From positions 55,106,953 through 55,170,952 of the forward strand of contig CM040434.1 of the NCBI GenBank assembly GCA_022702705.1: DNA of 64,000 bases, written 5' to 3'. This document shows positions 34,449-46,660 of the stretch, one piece after another. The position numbers and the translations under genes are program-made. The DNA comes from Papilionanthe hookeriana x Papilionanthe teres (taxonomy: Eukaryota; Streptophyta; Magnoliopsida; Asparagales; Orchidaceae). The number at the start of each line of letters is the position of its first letter. Position 1 is the stretch's first letter. The notes under the pieces are model-generated. The model was given only the letters and a program-made list of their open reading frames with translations. It was not told where the DNA came from and did no database searches.

Positions 34449-34610
34449 GTAATTATTAATTATGATCTATTTATTAATGTTATTGAAAATTAAAATATAG
34501 AATAAATTCTACTACTCATTTTACTTTTTAAAATCATCACAAATTTGAATCTATACGAAGAAATCAGAAAATATTCGGACTGGAGCAAAATTGGGCAAAT
34601 TTACTTAATC

Positions 34611-34790
34611 TCGCCGACAGCGAGATCGATCCCGCCGACAGTGAGATAGCCGCGCCCAAATTCAATTTAAATATATTAACTATCCCGCCGATAGCGAGAT
34701 CGTTACCGCTGATGGCGAGATAGTTGAAAAATAGTTTTTGTGAGTTATTTTGCAGGTTTGGGTGGTTCTAATACCATTTTTCTATATAAA
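34611..34790 (+). promoter_or_regulatory. Likely internal promoter of env-like ORF A (element 2)
   Basis: Motif copies lie at about 34611-34628, 34631-34647, 34684-34701 and 34706-34722, the last followed by ATAGTTGAAAAA. A strong TATA box (CTATATAAA) ends at 34790, 71 bases before the ATG of ORF A. The element 1 region has three recognisable copies, so this one keeps one more. Confidence 0.6.
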
Positions 34791-34861
34791 ACGTTCAGAA
34801 CTTCATATTTACTCTATCTTCTTCCTTAGAAACGATTAGGGCCCCTCTAAAACAATCTATT

Positions 34862-36021
34862 ATGGCCCCCAATCCACTAGAAACCACGAAATCCAGAGTT
34901 TTTAATCGAAGAAAATTCGTCAGTTCTGAGGCTCAGCGACTATTCAACAAGGTTTTGATGAAGAAGCGATTGATTAAAGAAAGAGAATTCGTAAACAAAG
35001 GAGCAGAGAATTCAACGATAACAATTGGAGAAATGATTGTTCAGCGACGTTGGCGAGTATTCGCTATACAACATCTCGTTGTAGTCATTCCGATGAGTCA
35101 AGGAATTCTACTCTAATCTGCATGCGATCCATAATGGAAGTGTTTACGTAAGAGGCGGATGGGTAACTTTCACTCCTTTCGAATAAATGAATTATACTCG
35201 ATTGAAAATACCCCGCTCGCCAATATTCAAATTTTGTTCCTACAAGATACAACATGAATGAGATCTACGGATATCCGACCGACGAACTCGACGATCGGGA
35301 ATTACGAGAAGACGGGTACGTTAGTTTTTCTGCGTCACTTCTTAACCCCATCTCGAAGCATTGGCATTTCTTTATTTCGTCAAAGTTATTACCCACTATG
35401 AGGGTAAATAAAGTCTCGAAGGAATGCGCAATTTTAAATTAATGTCTTCAATCTGGATTACATATCGATGTTGGATCTAACTTTGTAAAGTCTGCATTAG
35501 GATTAATTATGCATGGGTCGATTCATGGACTTGGACACCCATCAACTATATTTGCTTTATGTATTCAGTACCAAGTTTCCTATGAAGCTTGGGAAAAAGT
35601 GATATTACCTTGGAAACCACTAGATCCGACAGATATATTTCCTACATTGGATCACAATGATGAAACAGTAATTATTTCTGATCAAGCATCTCAAAACAAT
35701 CCTTTAATTAGTGCCCCCGATCGATGTAACAAATCTCATTTTAAGGAAACTTAAAGGATTGGAGAAGAAACTACGTAATGTGATGAATTTTATCGATAAT
35801 ATCTCTCGATTTATTCGATCACATCGATTGGAGAATGAAGGAGCACTTTGACTCTACGAGACATCTAGAGGCGAGTTTTATACGACTATCGAGACAGTAA
35901 AGGGTGGATCGAAGAAGATTCTACCGCAGAATCCCTTTCGTACCTTTCTATAATTTGTTTCGTGCACCTGCGTTCTATTGGAAACATCAAAGAAGAGATC
36001 AGTTCAGATTCCGATGAGTAG
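34862..36021 (+). pseudogene. Element 2 env-like ORF A, frameshifted
   Basis: The ATG at 34862 opens a frame collinear with ORF A of element 1 up to about 35075, where an indel shifts it and gives a stop at 35116. Further blocks are open at 35254-35442 and 35509-35754 (HGLGHPSTIFALC). Later indels lie near 35715, 35810, 35895 and 35960. The ancestral stop is TAG 36019-36021. Where element 1 has its premature TAA this copy has TAT. Many of the indels add a C before G and may be basecalling errors. Confidence 0.78.
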
Positions 36022-36414
36022 CAGAAATTTCTATCATATTATATGTATGTGTGTTGATTTGAATTTAGTTTTTTCTATAATTTAAACTTTACGTAGATAA
36101 TCTCAATTTAGATGAGATTGTATGTTGTTTGTTTAGTCTTAGCATTTTGAGTATCGTGGTGTGGATTGCAATGCTGAGTTAGATGTGTTTTGGTTAATTT
36201 GTTAAGTCAATTGTTAGTTTTGTGGTATTTAAAGTTTGTAAGTTCATGGATTTCATTTATAAAAGTTATACTGTTTGTGTTGTGTAAACCTTATATGAGT
36301 CAGTAGAGTATCTAATCTTTGAAAATATATCAAATTAAGTGACTGAACATTAAAACAAGGCTTAATTAAATTGAACATAATTGAAAATATAAAAATTTTA
36401 AAAATTCAGAAATC
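36022..36414. other. Spacer between ORF A and ORF B modules in element 2, no gene seen
   Basis: This is the counterpart of 9132-9523, T-rich and non-coding, well conserved between the two elements. Confidence 0.55.
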
Positions 36415-36540
36415 CTGCTGACGGCGAGATCGACCCCGCCGACGGAGAGATTTTACCAAAACTTTGGCCTTAGTGAATTAATTAGTTCACTGACAGCAAG
36501 ATCACGAAATGTACTATATTTTGACCGGTCAACCAACACT
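36415..36540 (+). promoter_or_regulatory. Third GC-rich motif cluster, likely promoter of env-like ORF B (element 2)
   Basis: Motif copies lie at about 36415-36431, 36435-36451 and 36487-36503. They are followed by ACTATATTTTGACC as in element 1. The promoter role is inferred. Confidence 0.5.
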
Positions 36541-36648
36541 ATTCATCATCCCCTTCCTCAAAACTTCGAAAAACCGACTTAGGGCTTGATAGATCTAGGA
36601 TTCGGAGCGATTTCAACACATTTTGACGCCGGATTTCATCTTCCCTTG

Positions 36649-36850
36649 GTAAGAGCTTCACTCCTATGTAAAAATTTTTTATTTTTACCATGAATTTCTT
36701 CTACATTAAGGAATTTGAGAAAAATTTGAAATGAGAAGAAAAGACTTGGAAGAAATTCATGGAACTTGATTTAGATTAATTTTAGTAACTATTGGAAGCC
36801 ATCTTAGTAACATTTAGAAGTTTAGTTAAGATTTTTTGTGAATTTCATAG
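36649..36850 (+). other. Probable 5' UTR intron of env-like ORF B (element 2)
   Basis: The donor GTAAGAG at 36649 and an acceptor ending TTTCATAG at 36850 enclose 202 bases. The acceptor changed from CACAG to CATAG relative to element 1 but keeps the required AG. Confidence 0.58.
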
Positions 36851-36858
36851 ATCAAAAA

Positions 36859-38029
36859 ATGGCTCCACGATAAAAGAGAAGAATGGATTACGACGAAAAC
36901 CGTTTTGTGAATGCAAGGGCACAGTCAAGATATTTTCACAATATTCAAGCCAGAAAATGCATTCAGGATCGAGTTTTTAAAAATCCTGGAGGAGAAGTAG
37001 AGCTAATAATAAAAGAAAGAGGATGGGAAAACTTCTGTTACATAAACAATAGAGTCATGCCTGGAAGTGGTAAAAGAATTATATGCCAATCTGACTGTGA
37101 TCGAAGATGCACCAATCAAGGTGAGAGGATTTTTGGTGGATTTCAGTGCTGCAAGGATTAATTCATTCTACGAAGTACGTGACTTGCACACCAGTGAGTG
37201 CGATACCTTTGGAACTATGGAAGGACCACTGGAAGAAGTGATCAACTTTCTCACTGACAGGAAAGGAGTTTGGAAGATTAAGCAGCGTGAAAGGGTAAAC
37301 TTTCTTCTCTCAATGTTGAATGCATTATCTAAAGTCTGACACTATTTTATTTGTTCTACCTTGTTACCCACTTATCATCACAGTGAAGTAACAAGAGATA
37401 GAGCAATTCTAAATTTCTGTATTCAGAACCAAAGAAGTACTAATGTGGAAAGTATTATTTACAAGAATATATTAATCACTGCAAGAAGTGAAAGTGGAGG
37501 AGGACTAGGACACCCTGGTCTGATTTTTGCACTCTGTCAATTATCTGGAGTTGAAGCAAGAGATGATGAGGAATTGGTGGAGCCTATGAAACCCATTACT
37601 CCGACTAATATTAAGACTTATGAATCCCACAAAGGATGGAGATCTGGAACTAGGAGTTACGTACCTTCAACTAGTAGGGATATTCCCTCTACCAGATATG
37701 ATCCTCCTCCCTATAGTACCCCTACCCTTCATGATTTGATGAATGAGATGACTCTACAGCGGAAAAGTTTTGAGAAAATAGAAGAAAAACTAGAGCATAT
37801 TGATCTGAGAATTGGAGGATTAGAGCGAACACATGATTATGACAAACGAGTATCTCCAGCAGACATTCGTAGCTCGAGAGTACCTTATTATGATGCTGAG
37901 AATCGTTACAGGAGAGGAGAGCTTGATGTTATATTTCCTAAATGCCCCTGCTATACTCATTACCAGCCTAATTCACCCACTAATCAAGGAAACGACGATA
38001 TAGTCTGGGACTTTGATGCGAAAGATTAG
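36859..38029 (+). pseudogene. Element 2 env-like ORF B, near-intact
   Basis: The ATG at 36859 is followed by MAPR and a TAA at 36871-36873 (CAA in element 1). The frame is open again through 36883-37070 with ERGWENFCYI. A one-base shift near 37070 moves to the frame at 37067-38029, which has a single TGA at 37337-37339 (TGG in element 1). It carries VKELYANL, VRGFLVDFS, ARINSFYEV, STLLPTYHH, ILNFCIQNQ and GGLGHPGLIFALC. These align block by block with ORF A. A proline/tyrosine-rich stretch (SRDIPSTRYDPPPYSTPTL) and a coiled-coil segment (RKSFEKIEEKLEHIDLRIGG) follow, then an acidic end. About 385 residues were ancestral. The function is unknown. Confidence 0.8.
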
Positions 38030-39375
38030 ATTCTATGTTTATTTGTTTAGTTATTTGACTTATAAACTTTGATGTTATGATTGATTGTATGTTTTTCTTA
38101 AAATTTTAGTATTAATGTTTAGTTTATGAACTTGATTATGATGTGGTGTAGATCTTTTTAAAAATTTTTGTTAAAGTTATATAGCTTTTAAATTTTTAAT
38201 GTTTTCGTATCGCTATTGTAACCTTGATCGGATTAGTAAATGTATGTGGATGTAGTGTGATATTTTAGTATAAAATGTGGTAGTATTGTGTTAAACTTCT
38301 TTACCCAGCAATTTCTTTAATATTATGTGTGTAGAAAGTTATTAACAGTACAGGTAATTAAGTAATGAAAAGAACCTGCAGAACTTCAAAAAGAAGAAAT
38401 ACCTAAAGCTCGAAGGTATGATTTAAATATTACATTTTATTTCCTTTTCACCCTATAAGATAGATAGAAAAATTTAAGTTTGGGGGAGGGAAAAACACAA
38501 ATTTAATTATTAAATTGTTCTCAATTTATATTTTCAAAAATTATTATAAAATGATTTTATGTAGTAATTTTGATTCAGTAAACTAGAATTGATTTATTTA
38601 ATTTTTATAGAAAGTTAAGAGAAATGCTTTTAATGATTAACTAATTTTTTAGATTAAGGAATATCTAGTATAAGAGAATAAGAATATAGTTAACTATTTA
38701 TAGTAAAGAAAACTATATTTTCAAATATAAAATTATTAGGTATTTAGTTGAGAAAGAAAAGATTGAAACTTAATGAAGTAAAAACTTTGAAATACATATA
38801 AGAGAAGTAAATGTTTCCAGTTTCAAATTTAGGAAGAGGAAAATGAAGTTCGAAATTATTAACAGGCTATCCAAAAATAGTAATCCTCACTTAAAAAAAA
38901 AGTAAAGAAAAAAGGATTGAAAATCAATCCAGAAAGAAAAGAAAAAGAAAAAATATATATATAAAGTGAAGAGAAGCTTGAGGAAATGCCTTATCAAAAA
39001 TTGGCTTCATTTGAATCAACCTAAAGGGTAAACTTCAACTACATTTCCGAACTTATATATATGGATTAGTATTTTACTAAGTAGTGCTTTCACTGAAATT
39101 TCTATCATCCGAATATCTTAAGTAATTTAATATTGAAAAGTATAGTCATTCTTGAAATAAATAGAGACTAGAAATCTTAAACTTGAGAACTAAATAGCCT
39201 TATATTTATAGAATTAGTTTAATTATTTTAAAATATTTCTAAAAAACTTTACTATAATACTTATGTAAATCTAATTCATAGTAATTCTGAATTAAAACTT
39301 TACTACAAATAATCATTACTTTTATATAGTATCTAAATTACTTGAGGACGAGTAATAGTTAAGTTTGTGGGATTT
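38030..39375 (+). other. Element 2 long 3' UTR and polypurine tract
   Basis: This AT-rich, non-coding region matches 11140-12484. It has the internal purine tract near 38477 (AAGTTTGGGGGAGGG), the long-range stem at 38884-38972 and the polypurine tract AAGTTTGTGGGATTT just before the 3' LTR. Confidence 0.65.
38884..38972 (+). other. Long-range stem in the element 2 3' UTR
   Basis: TCCTCACTT (38884-38892) pairs with AAGTGAAGA (38964-38972) with one mismatch. The loop is purine-rich, with only a short TA run where element 1 has a long one. ATCAAAAATTGG follows at 38993-39004. Confidence 0.55.
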
Positions 39376-39761
39376 TGACCACAGAAAATGTATTGAGAAA
39401 TTTATACCAATTTTATATAAAATTGCACTTTAAAGAAAGGTATTTTCGTTATTTTATTGCAGGAATGAAGATTTATAAGTACTGAAAGCAAAAAACATAA
39501 AAGAAGCAGATTTGGAGCAAAAAGGACTCAATTTGATGAAAAATTGAACTGTCCCGCCGACGGTGAGATTTAAGCTGCCGACGGCGAGATTTTCCCAAAA
39601 GATTTTGAATATTTTATAAAGATCCAGGCCGCCGAAAGCGAGATCGGCGCAGTTAGCCCATCTTCTAGAAGCCCGTCGACAGCGAGATCGAGCCCGCTGA
39701 CGGCGAGACAGTTGAAAAGAGCCAAGATACACTGAACCTGGACGCTTTTTGAAGAGGTTCT
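39376..39761 (+). repeat. Element 2, 3' LTR, left piece
   Basis: This is the first 386 bases of the LTR, with the GC-rich motif clusters at 39553-39595 and 39630-39712. It stops in GAAGAG plus GTTCT, where element 3 begins. GTTCT (39757-39761) is the left target duplication of element 3. Confidence 0.9.
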
Positions 39762-40464
39762 TGTTGGCCTCATTTTTTATGAGGTCTTTTCTCTTCTCTC
39801 TCCTTAGTACTTATGATCTAGTTATAGGCTTTTCCTTTGACTAATCTCAAAGGACTAGAAGTGGAACCCACCCTTTAGAAGTTCAAATACCTCTTGACTC
39901 ACTACAAACCCCACAAGCTTGATTGTAGACCCCTAATCACCTAGAGAGTTGAAATCAAATGTGAAGGTTTAAAGGATGAGTTCCCTATAGGACTCTTTGG
40001 CCTTAGGACTACCCTGGTTGGCCTGGTCTGGTGAGGGTTGACCTGCACACACCACACTCTCACACACATTCTAAACCCTAAACCCACCAAAATACCCCAA
40101 TACCCTCCAAACAATCTCCAAATACCCAAAATACCCTTTTTAACCCAAAAATCTAAAAATTCCAAAAATTCCTAGAAAATTCCAAAAAATCTCAAATATT
40201 CCCAATTTTATTTTGTTTAACTACGCCATAGGCCAATTTTGTCAATTTGACCCAATTTTATCAAAATTCCCATTTCACCCATTTTTGACGTGACCGTCAA
40301 CGAGGTTGTCCGAACGACCTCAGATGATGAAACGGACCACGTCGTTGCGTCCAGAACGTTGATTTTAGCCAGGTAAGATACCTATTTTTCTAGTGTTCCG
40401 TGCACGAGCGAATTGCACGGAAATCGATGCATGCTATTTAAAATTAAAAAAAAAGGAAAATCTC

Positions 40465-40474
40465 CTATTTAAAC
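40465..40474 (+). promoter_or_regulatory. TATA box in LTR A of element 3
   Basis: CTATTTAAAC lies in a conserved context and has an identical counterpart at about 52821-52830 in LTR B. About 30 bases downstream the sequence becomes pyrimidine-rich, as expected for a start site. If correct, U3 is about 700 bases and R plus U5 about 6.6 kb. Confidence 0.5.
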
Positions 40475-40499
40475 CTCATGACACCCCATTCCTAAAACC

Positions 40500-40970
40500 C
40501 TAACACTCTCATTCGGCCGAAAGTTCTCCCCACACAGCCGAAACCCTCGCCTCTACCTACTTCACTCTCGACTCCTCACAGCCGGCCTCTCCACCAGCGC
40601 AGAAAGTTTCGCGTCCCCCTCCTGCTATTCGCGGCCTCCCCTTTACCGTTGGCCTCGTCGGTGGCCTCTCTGCACTCCGCCGGTCCTTTCAGCGCCTCCT
40701 CACTCACGGATCTGCTTCCTCGCAATGCCCTAGCCCCGCTCCCAAACTCCCTCTCCTCACCGCAGTCCTTCCTCCACGCCGGTGTCAGTCCTAGCGCCCC
40801 TTCTTCCAGGGCCTGGCATCCCGTTTCTCGATTCTTCTTTCTCACGATCGAGATCAAGCCTAGCTGCCGCTCCTCCTTCTTCGGCCAGAAGCTCCCCGAC
40901 GACTGGCATTCCTCCTCGCTGGAAAACGGCCAGCCGCCAAACGGTCTCCAACCCCACTTTGTGCTTGTTT
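40500..40970. other. GC-rich, leader-like stretch in LTR A
   Basis: Around 470 bases are GC-rich and pyrimidine-rich (CTCGCCTCTACCTACTTCAC type) in an otherwise AT-rich element. The plus-strand open frame at 40649-40987 has no ATG start (TTG) and is cut by a TAA in LTR B (53215), so I do not call it a gene. It resembles the 5' leader of a plant gene. Confidence 0.45.
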
Positions 40971-41836
40971 TCTTGTTGGTTATTTGATATTCTTGTTTGT
41001 CAGTTTTATGTTCTTGTTGGTTTAATGCATACTTTGACCGATTGTGTGATTTTCTTGCTTGGTTTCTCAATATGTTGCTTCGTTGCTAGGTCTTCTTGTT
41101 TTGATCATTAGCTAGGTTCAGAAAATTATGATTCACGCTTCACTTACCTTTGATGTTCGCTAATAAGGATAATACATCCTTTGGTGGAAAGGGCTTTGAT
41201 TTAGGTTGTTTATTGTTTTTGTTGTTATTTGAAAGCTTAAAAAAATGAAGTGTTTTTTTTACATGTTTGAGATAAAAGGGAGGCAGCTATGTATTTTGGC
41301 TTTTGAAATCATTCTTTTAGGCTTTTCATTAAAGGAACCACATCAAATGCGACCCAAATGTTGAGGGCTAGGCTAAGAGGGTAAAATATTTGAATCTCCT
41401 TCGTAAATGTCAACATATTTATTTATTTTGGGGCCTAAGCTGCTATTCAATGTCATCACATTTAGTTTGCTAACTATCGCTTGGATTTATTATTCCATTT
41501 CAATAAGATTTACTTAAATACAACACATTCTTCTTTATGTTTTTTCATATGTGTTGGATGGTATGAATACAAATGTCCCTTCTCAATATGCTTGCACTAT
41601 ACTTTTGATCATCTGATAAAATTTAGAGCTAGGATGGTTATCTAAAGAAGTTTAAAACTGAATAATAAAATATTATAAAGTTTACTCGTGCTTTAAATTT
41701 GCATTTAGGGTGTATGGAAATAGTTTTATCAACACTTGTAACACCCATAAAGTCACAAAGTTATTTTACCATGTTTGTACACTGATTTGAATATTGAATT
41801 TCATATGGTTGCTTTTTCAATATAATCCACCAATTA

Positions 41837-42166
41837 TTGTCGTCCTCTTTTGTTTGCACAAGGTTGGATGATTTACAGGCATTCCACTCAATCTCTATGT
41901 ATTTACAAATTCAATATCCACACTTGAAAGTTTACACCAAACATTACTTTTACTTACATCTCAAAAGTGAAGTGCACACTCCCTTAAAACTTTTCCAATC
42001 TTATGTTGATTGCTTTTCTCATACCACTCTCTTTGTGCTCATTGCGAGGTGTCTTCATTTGTTATCCCAGTCTCCCTTTAAGAGAACCGACAAACTCTAC
42101 TGCATTTGGGCCTACCAAAACCCAACGATCGCAAGCCAAATAGCATTCATAATATGCAGAAAGTAA
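41837..42166 (+). other. Exon-like open frame conserved in both LTRs (LTR A copy)
   Basis: This 109-codon frame has no ATG at its start and is preserved in LTR B (54194-54523) with about six amino-acid differences. It ends next to GTAAGTG, a good splice donor, and a pyrimidine-rich tract precedes it. It may be an exon of a captured gene. I do not recognise the product. Two LTRs of one insertion would be alike anyway, so conservation alone proves little. Confidence 0.3.
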
Positions 42167-42555
42167 GTGTGATTTCTTATTTTATTATATTTCAGATTTC
42201 ATTAACTCTGATTTCAAGGTCTTTTCAATGGCATGTTACTAGAATTTGAACATAAGGGTCTTTTATAAATGCTTATATGTCATTCCATGGTTCTTCTTGG
42301 CAAATCATTCAATTCTGGTATGCTTCAATTAAGCCCTAGTACTTTAAATTTGAGATTTGTGCATCAAAATTGTTAGCTTCGCATATATTCATATAGGTAG
42401 TGTTTAATCATTGGAATCCCTACATAAAGATTGTTTAAATTTGACACATTTATGAAAATTTATAAATGTCCAATGTATTGTTTTGGGAAATGTAAAATCG
42501 TTGAGGTTTTTCTTTGGAGAAAGTGAGGAATTTCAAGGCGTTTGATTTGGAAGAC

Positions 42556-42916
42556 AATGAAATTATTACTCTCCGGCCTTACAAAATTTGGAAACTTTCC
42601 AACTGTTGTTTTAGAGATGAATTCGGGTATGTTGCCACGCCAACAATCCATCGCGAAGTTTATAGAAAGAAAGAATTCAGATGAACTAAATGGCAAATCC
42701 AAACATTGTGAATGCTTCGGTGGAGATTCAACAACAGCAATAGAAAGTGCGAGAGACGAAGGGGCTGAGATCTTGATTGCTTTATCAGGCTATCAAAGTT
42801 GCTACGAGCTATCCACTTGGTATGAATCAAAACGTTATCACAACAAGATGCCTCATCTCTTTGTTTCTGCTTTAAATGCTGGTTTCTCTACCATTCAGTT
42901 ATCTTTGAATGCATGA
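42556..42916 (+). other. Open frame in LTR A spanning a deletion junction
   Basis: The frame includes SGMLPRQQSIAKFIERK, CECFGGDSTTAIESARDEGA and a C-terminus ending in SLNA. It is continuous here because about 350 bases present in LTR B are missing at about 42614. In LTR B the second part (55350-55649) follows a T-rich tract and GCGAG, which looks like a splice acceptor region. The product is not recognised. Confidence 0.3.
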
Positions 42917-45900
42917 AAACCTTGTTGTTGGATACCTTATATTTGTGGTTATTAACTATAGCCTTGGAGTTGTTTGATTGAGAACTTTTGGGGATTCTGT
43001 AGTTTGTTGGTTTGGTTCGTGCTACATATGAGTTGGAATCTTTGTAGTCCATTGAAGTTGATCCTTATTTCATGAGTTAAAATCTTATAGTTTATTGAAG
43101 TTAATTCTTATTTCATGGATTAAGATTTTTGTGGTTTACTGATTTGATTCTTATTACATGATATACACAAGCGTGGTGGCTGATATGTATAAATTGAAAC
43201 TTGGATGTAGGATATGTGAATATATTATGATTGGAAACTTTACTTGTATACCACTCATTGTTTATGTATTTTGCATATTTTAACACCTAAACTTTTGCCT
43301 TTTACATTTATAGCACTTATATTTCATATCATATAAAAAATTTATTTCTGTTCAAATTCTTAAAATAGAAAATACACTTTCTCACAAATAAATACAAATT
43401 GAAGTTTAGGTGCAAGATAAATGAGCACATTAGAATTGGTGGCATGTAAATCTTCCACATCACATGATTACGTACTTAATATTTTATATGTTATAAAGAT
43501 ATTAAAAAAAAGTATTTTTGATATGTTTTGTATAACTAAATATGAAAGTTTGGATGTTAAATATGTAAATATAAGAGAACTATATATATTCAAATACCCA
43601 ATATATTGGGTCGTTTATGTACCTACTGTTGCACTTGTACATGGAACATTATTTTGATGATGTTTTCATAATAATTGAAAAGAAACTTGGGAAGTGGCAA
43701 ATTTGGGATGTCAGTACATGAGAGTCGGATGATATATTAGAATAATTTTGGAGCATCATTTCACTTATGCATAGTTTATCTTGGGCGAACTATGGATAAA
43801 TTGTAATTCATACCATCCATGCAATGTTATATGTGACAAGGTTGATATTAATTTTGGAATAATTTTGGATTGATTTTTTTAGATCTTGTTATATGTTTGT
43901 TTTATGAGTCGATTTACATTTGTTTTACTCAATGGTCATGTGTTTACTTATCTAGCACCTTAAGCTTTAAACCCTTGCATGTACATCCTTGTATTTGTGG
44001 GTGAAAAGCTATATTGGTGATATTTTGATATGTTGTGAAAAGACTTGGGTGACAAATTCAAAAGAGCATAATTTATGAATGAGACATGTAAATACATAGG
44101 AGCTGGGTAAAGTGGAGCTTGAACAATCTTCTCCATTTCAAATCTTTTCTTATTATTTTTAGTATTCTTTTTTTTCGTACTATTATAATTCCAATAATAT
44201 ATTTCATTTGTTTCAATTGAATGGACTATTTCTCATACTAATTTCACTGTGCGCCTTTTGTGAGGTACATCCAATCATGGTCAAGAAGTTGAAGGATTGT
44301 GGAATTACTCCAAGGCAGACAAAAAGGACAACCTCATACTTAATTTGGGTGAGATCTTTCCAAATTTTATTTTATGTGAGTAAGGTGACATAAAAAAAAA
44401 GTTTCTTAAGTTCATTTGAGCTTAAATTGATGAGTTATGAGATGACAAGTTTAAGAGGGCATTAAGGTAGTTAAAAAGGAATTTTAACCATAACCAAAAT
44501 TTAGGCTAAACCAGAGGGAGGGGTAAAATATTTGATCTTAAATTCTTATTGGATAATTGGAACTAAGGTAGTTAAAGGGGTAGAAACTCATTAATCACCT
44601 TGATCATTTAAAGAAGAAACTTTAATTAATTAAATCACCTAAATTTTGGAAGATTAATCAAGGCTTGAATTATTAAGATTATGGGTGTAATGTAGGAGAA
44701 TTCCAATCCTTTAAATTGAATCCCTAATCAGTAATTTAATCAAATATTATTTAAAAATCAATTAATGGGACTCTAAGAAATGATGATTGGAACCAATAAT
44801 TAAAAAAAGAGAATGATTTTTGAAATTTTATAATTAAACTAAAAGGGATTTGGATTAATTTGAAATTATTTGAAAAATCAATTTTAAACAAACTCAAGAT
44901 GTTAAAATTAACTTGAAATTGATTAAGACTTAAATCGAAACAAATTTGAAATATCAAAGATTAACTTGGAACAATTCATGATTAAAACATCATAAATTAA
45001 GAATTAAATAAGTTTAAGACATTAAAATTAACCTAAAACATCAAGATAATTTAAAACATAAAGACTTAACTGAATTAAACAGCTTGAACACTTTTCCAAC
45101 TTAAAATGATTTAAAACACTTAAAAAGATCAACTAAAACCTTATAACTAAATTAAAAATCACTTTAAATCTCCAACTCAAAACTTCGATTCAGAATGGCT
45201 AAAATCTTTAACGAACTAATTTTCTCCTAAAGGCTTTCATTATCATAACTTTTAAATGAAGCATTAAATGAAATGTCATCTTACTCACAAGGATAATCAA
45301 ACATCATAATTCACTGAGTAAGAGCAACGCGGATGATTGATTCATCACCACAATGAAGCTAACCTATTTTTAAGGCAATCCCTAAAATGTTTAAGAAGAT
45401 GTTTAGAATTCAGTTCCGAACACTTCTCTAACTTGATGGGACGTTTTAAAAGAACAGTGAGACTTCATTGTTTCTCAGCAAGAAAATAATCCTTAAGAAA
45501 ACACAAGAACCTAGACGTCATAGAACTGACTAATGATAGGATTAGGATTTTAGTAGATAACCAAAACTATCCCTAGCCTTACCTGCAGTATTGCTTATGA
45601 CTTGCTTTTCAAGTGCGAGTTAAAATGACAGGAATGCTTCACTAGGTGACGCTTTAAGCTTTATCAGAATTTACATTTAAGCAATTTATTAAATGTCTTA
45701 CTTTCCTATACTTGTAAATGCATGAAAATGATCGAACCCAGCATGTTTACACAACTCAAAATTTAATCACCAACAATACAAAACTGCAATTACAAATAAA
45801 ATTAAAACGTCTTGTTGGATGATCAGGAATCCCTCGGATGATGTAACCCACGTATGTCATAACTTGATTTCTCACTGCCTAAATGAAAATATGAACTCAT

Positions 45901-46660
45901 TCAATTGAGTTTAACAAATTCATCTAGATCTAAGCTTAATCCGATTGAAAATAATGGTGTCTGGATGACGTAATCAGTGGATCTTAATCTGGCTCGTTTA
46001 ACCAACTTTAAGATTTGTTTTAATTAAAATATTAAAAACACCTTGACTTCCAAGATTTTCTCTAAACCAAAACACTTCTCTCATCTCCCGATTTATGACT
46101 TCTAAAACTAAACCTCTACAACAATAAGGAAGCTTGGAGCATGATAGGCAAGATGACGCCATCATCATCAAGAAACTCTGGATCTACTTCAAAGAAACAT
46201 TTCTTAGCTTTAAATAACTCAGCCTATATGACTTCGAGATAGTTCATGTAGCAGCAACATAATTCCTCAACTTTTGTTAGCGATTCGTATAATCATGTTA
46301 TGCTAAATTAGCTCTAATCTGGTCTTAGTGACTACTGATGATTGTTGTTTGGAATGACATAAACCCTTACATCTTCAGGCTATTTGTGCGATTATGTCAT
46401 ACAAATATAAGACCTAAATAAATAAAATCGGCAGGATTGCAACATTAAATAAATTCCTAAATTGAAGCCAAAAAAATAGGATAGTTTGGAAGTTGCAAGA
46501 TTCTTCTTGATCCTCAGCTTCTCCTACTTTTCTTCCTTTCGGACTCACGAAATAAACTATTCCAAATTTGATCCATTCCTTTTCAAATTTCCAAAATCCA
46601 ATACTTTAAAACCTTAAGCTTTCAAATTCTTGAGAAAGAAAACCAACCGATCATTATCGA
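42917..46660. other. AT-rich part of LTR A, no gene supported
   Basis: This part is mostly AT-rich sequence with many near-identical counterparts in LTR B (55650-59390). 44260-44345 looks like a small exon (VHPIMVKKLKDCGITPRQTK) but lacks a start and is altered in LTR B. 44650-45200 is low-complexity A/T sequence with AAAATTAACTTGAAATT-like repetition. Confidence 0.5.

Noticed and set aside
40576..41070. Open frames on both strands in the GC-rich part of LTR A, including a serine-rich frame resembling a transit peptide
   Set aside because: The plus-strand frame starts at TTG and is stopped early in LTR B (TAA at 53215). GC-rich DNA gives long chance frames on several strands at once.
42605..42680. 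Possible Jas-motif (JAZ protein) fragment in LPRQQSIAKFIERK
   Set aside because: Only about ten residues resemble the motif, the expected downstream PY part is missing, and the start of the frame comes from a deletion junction.
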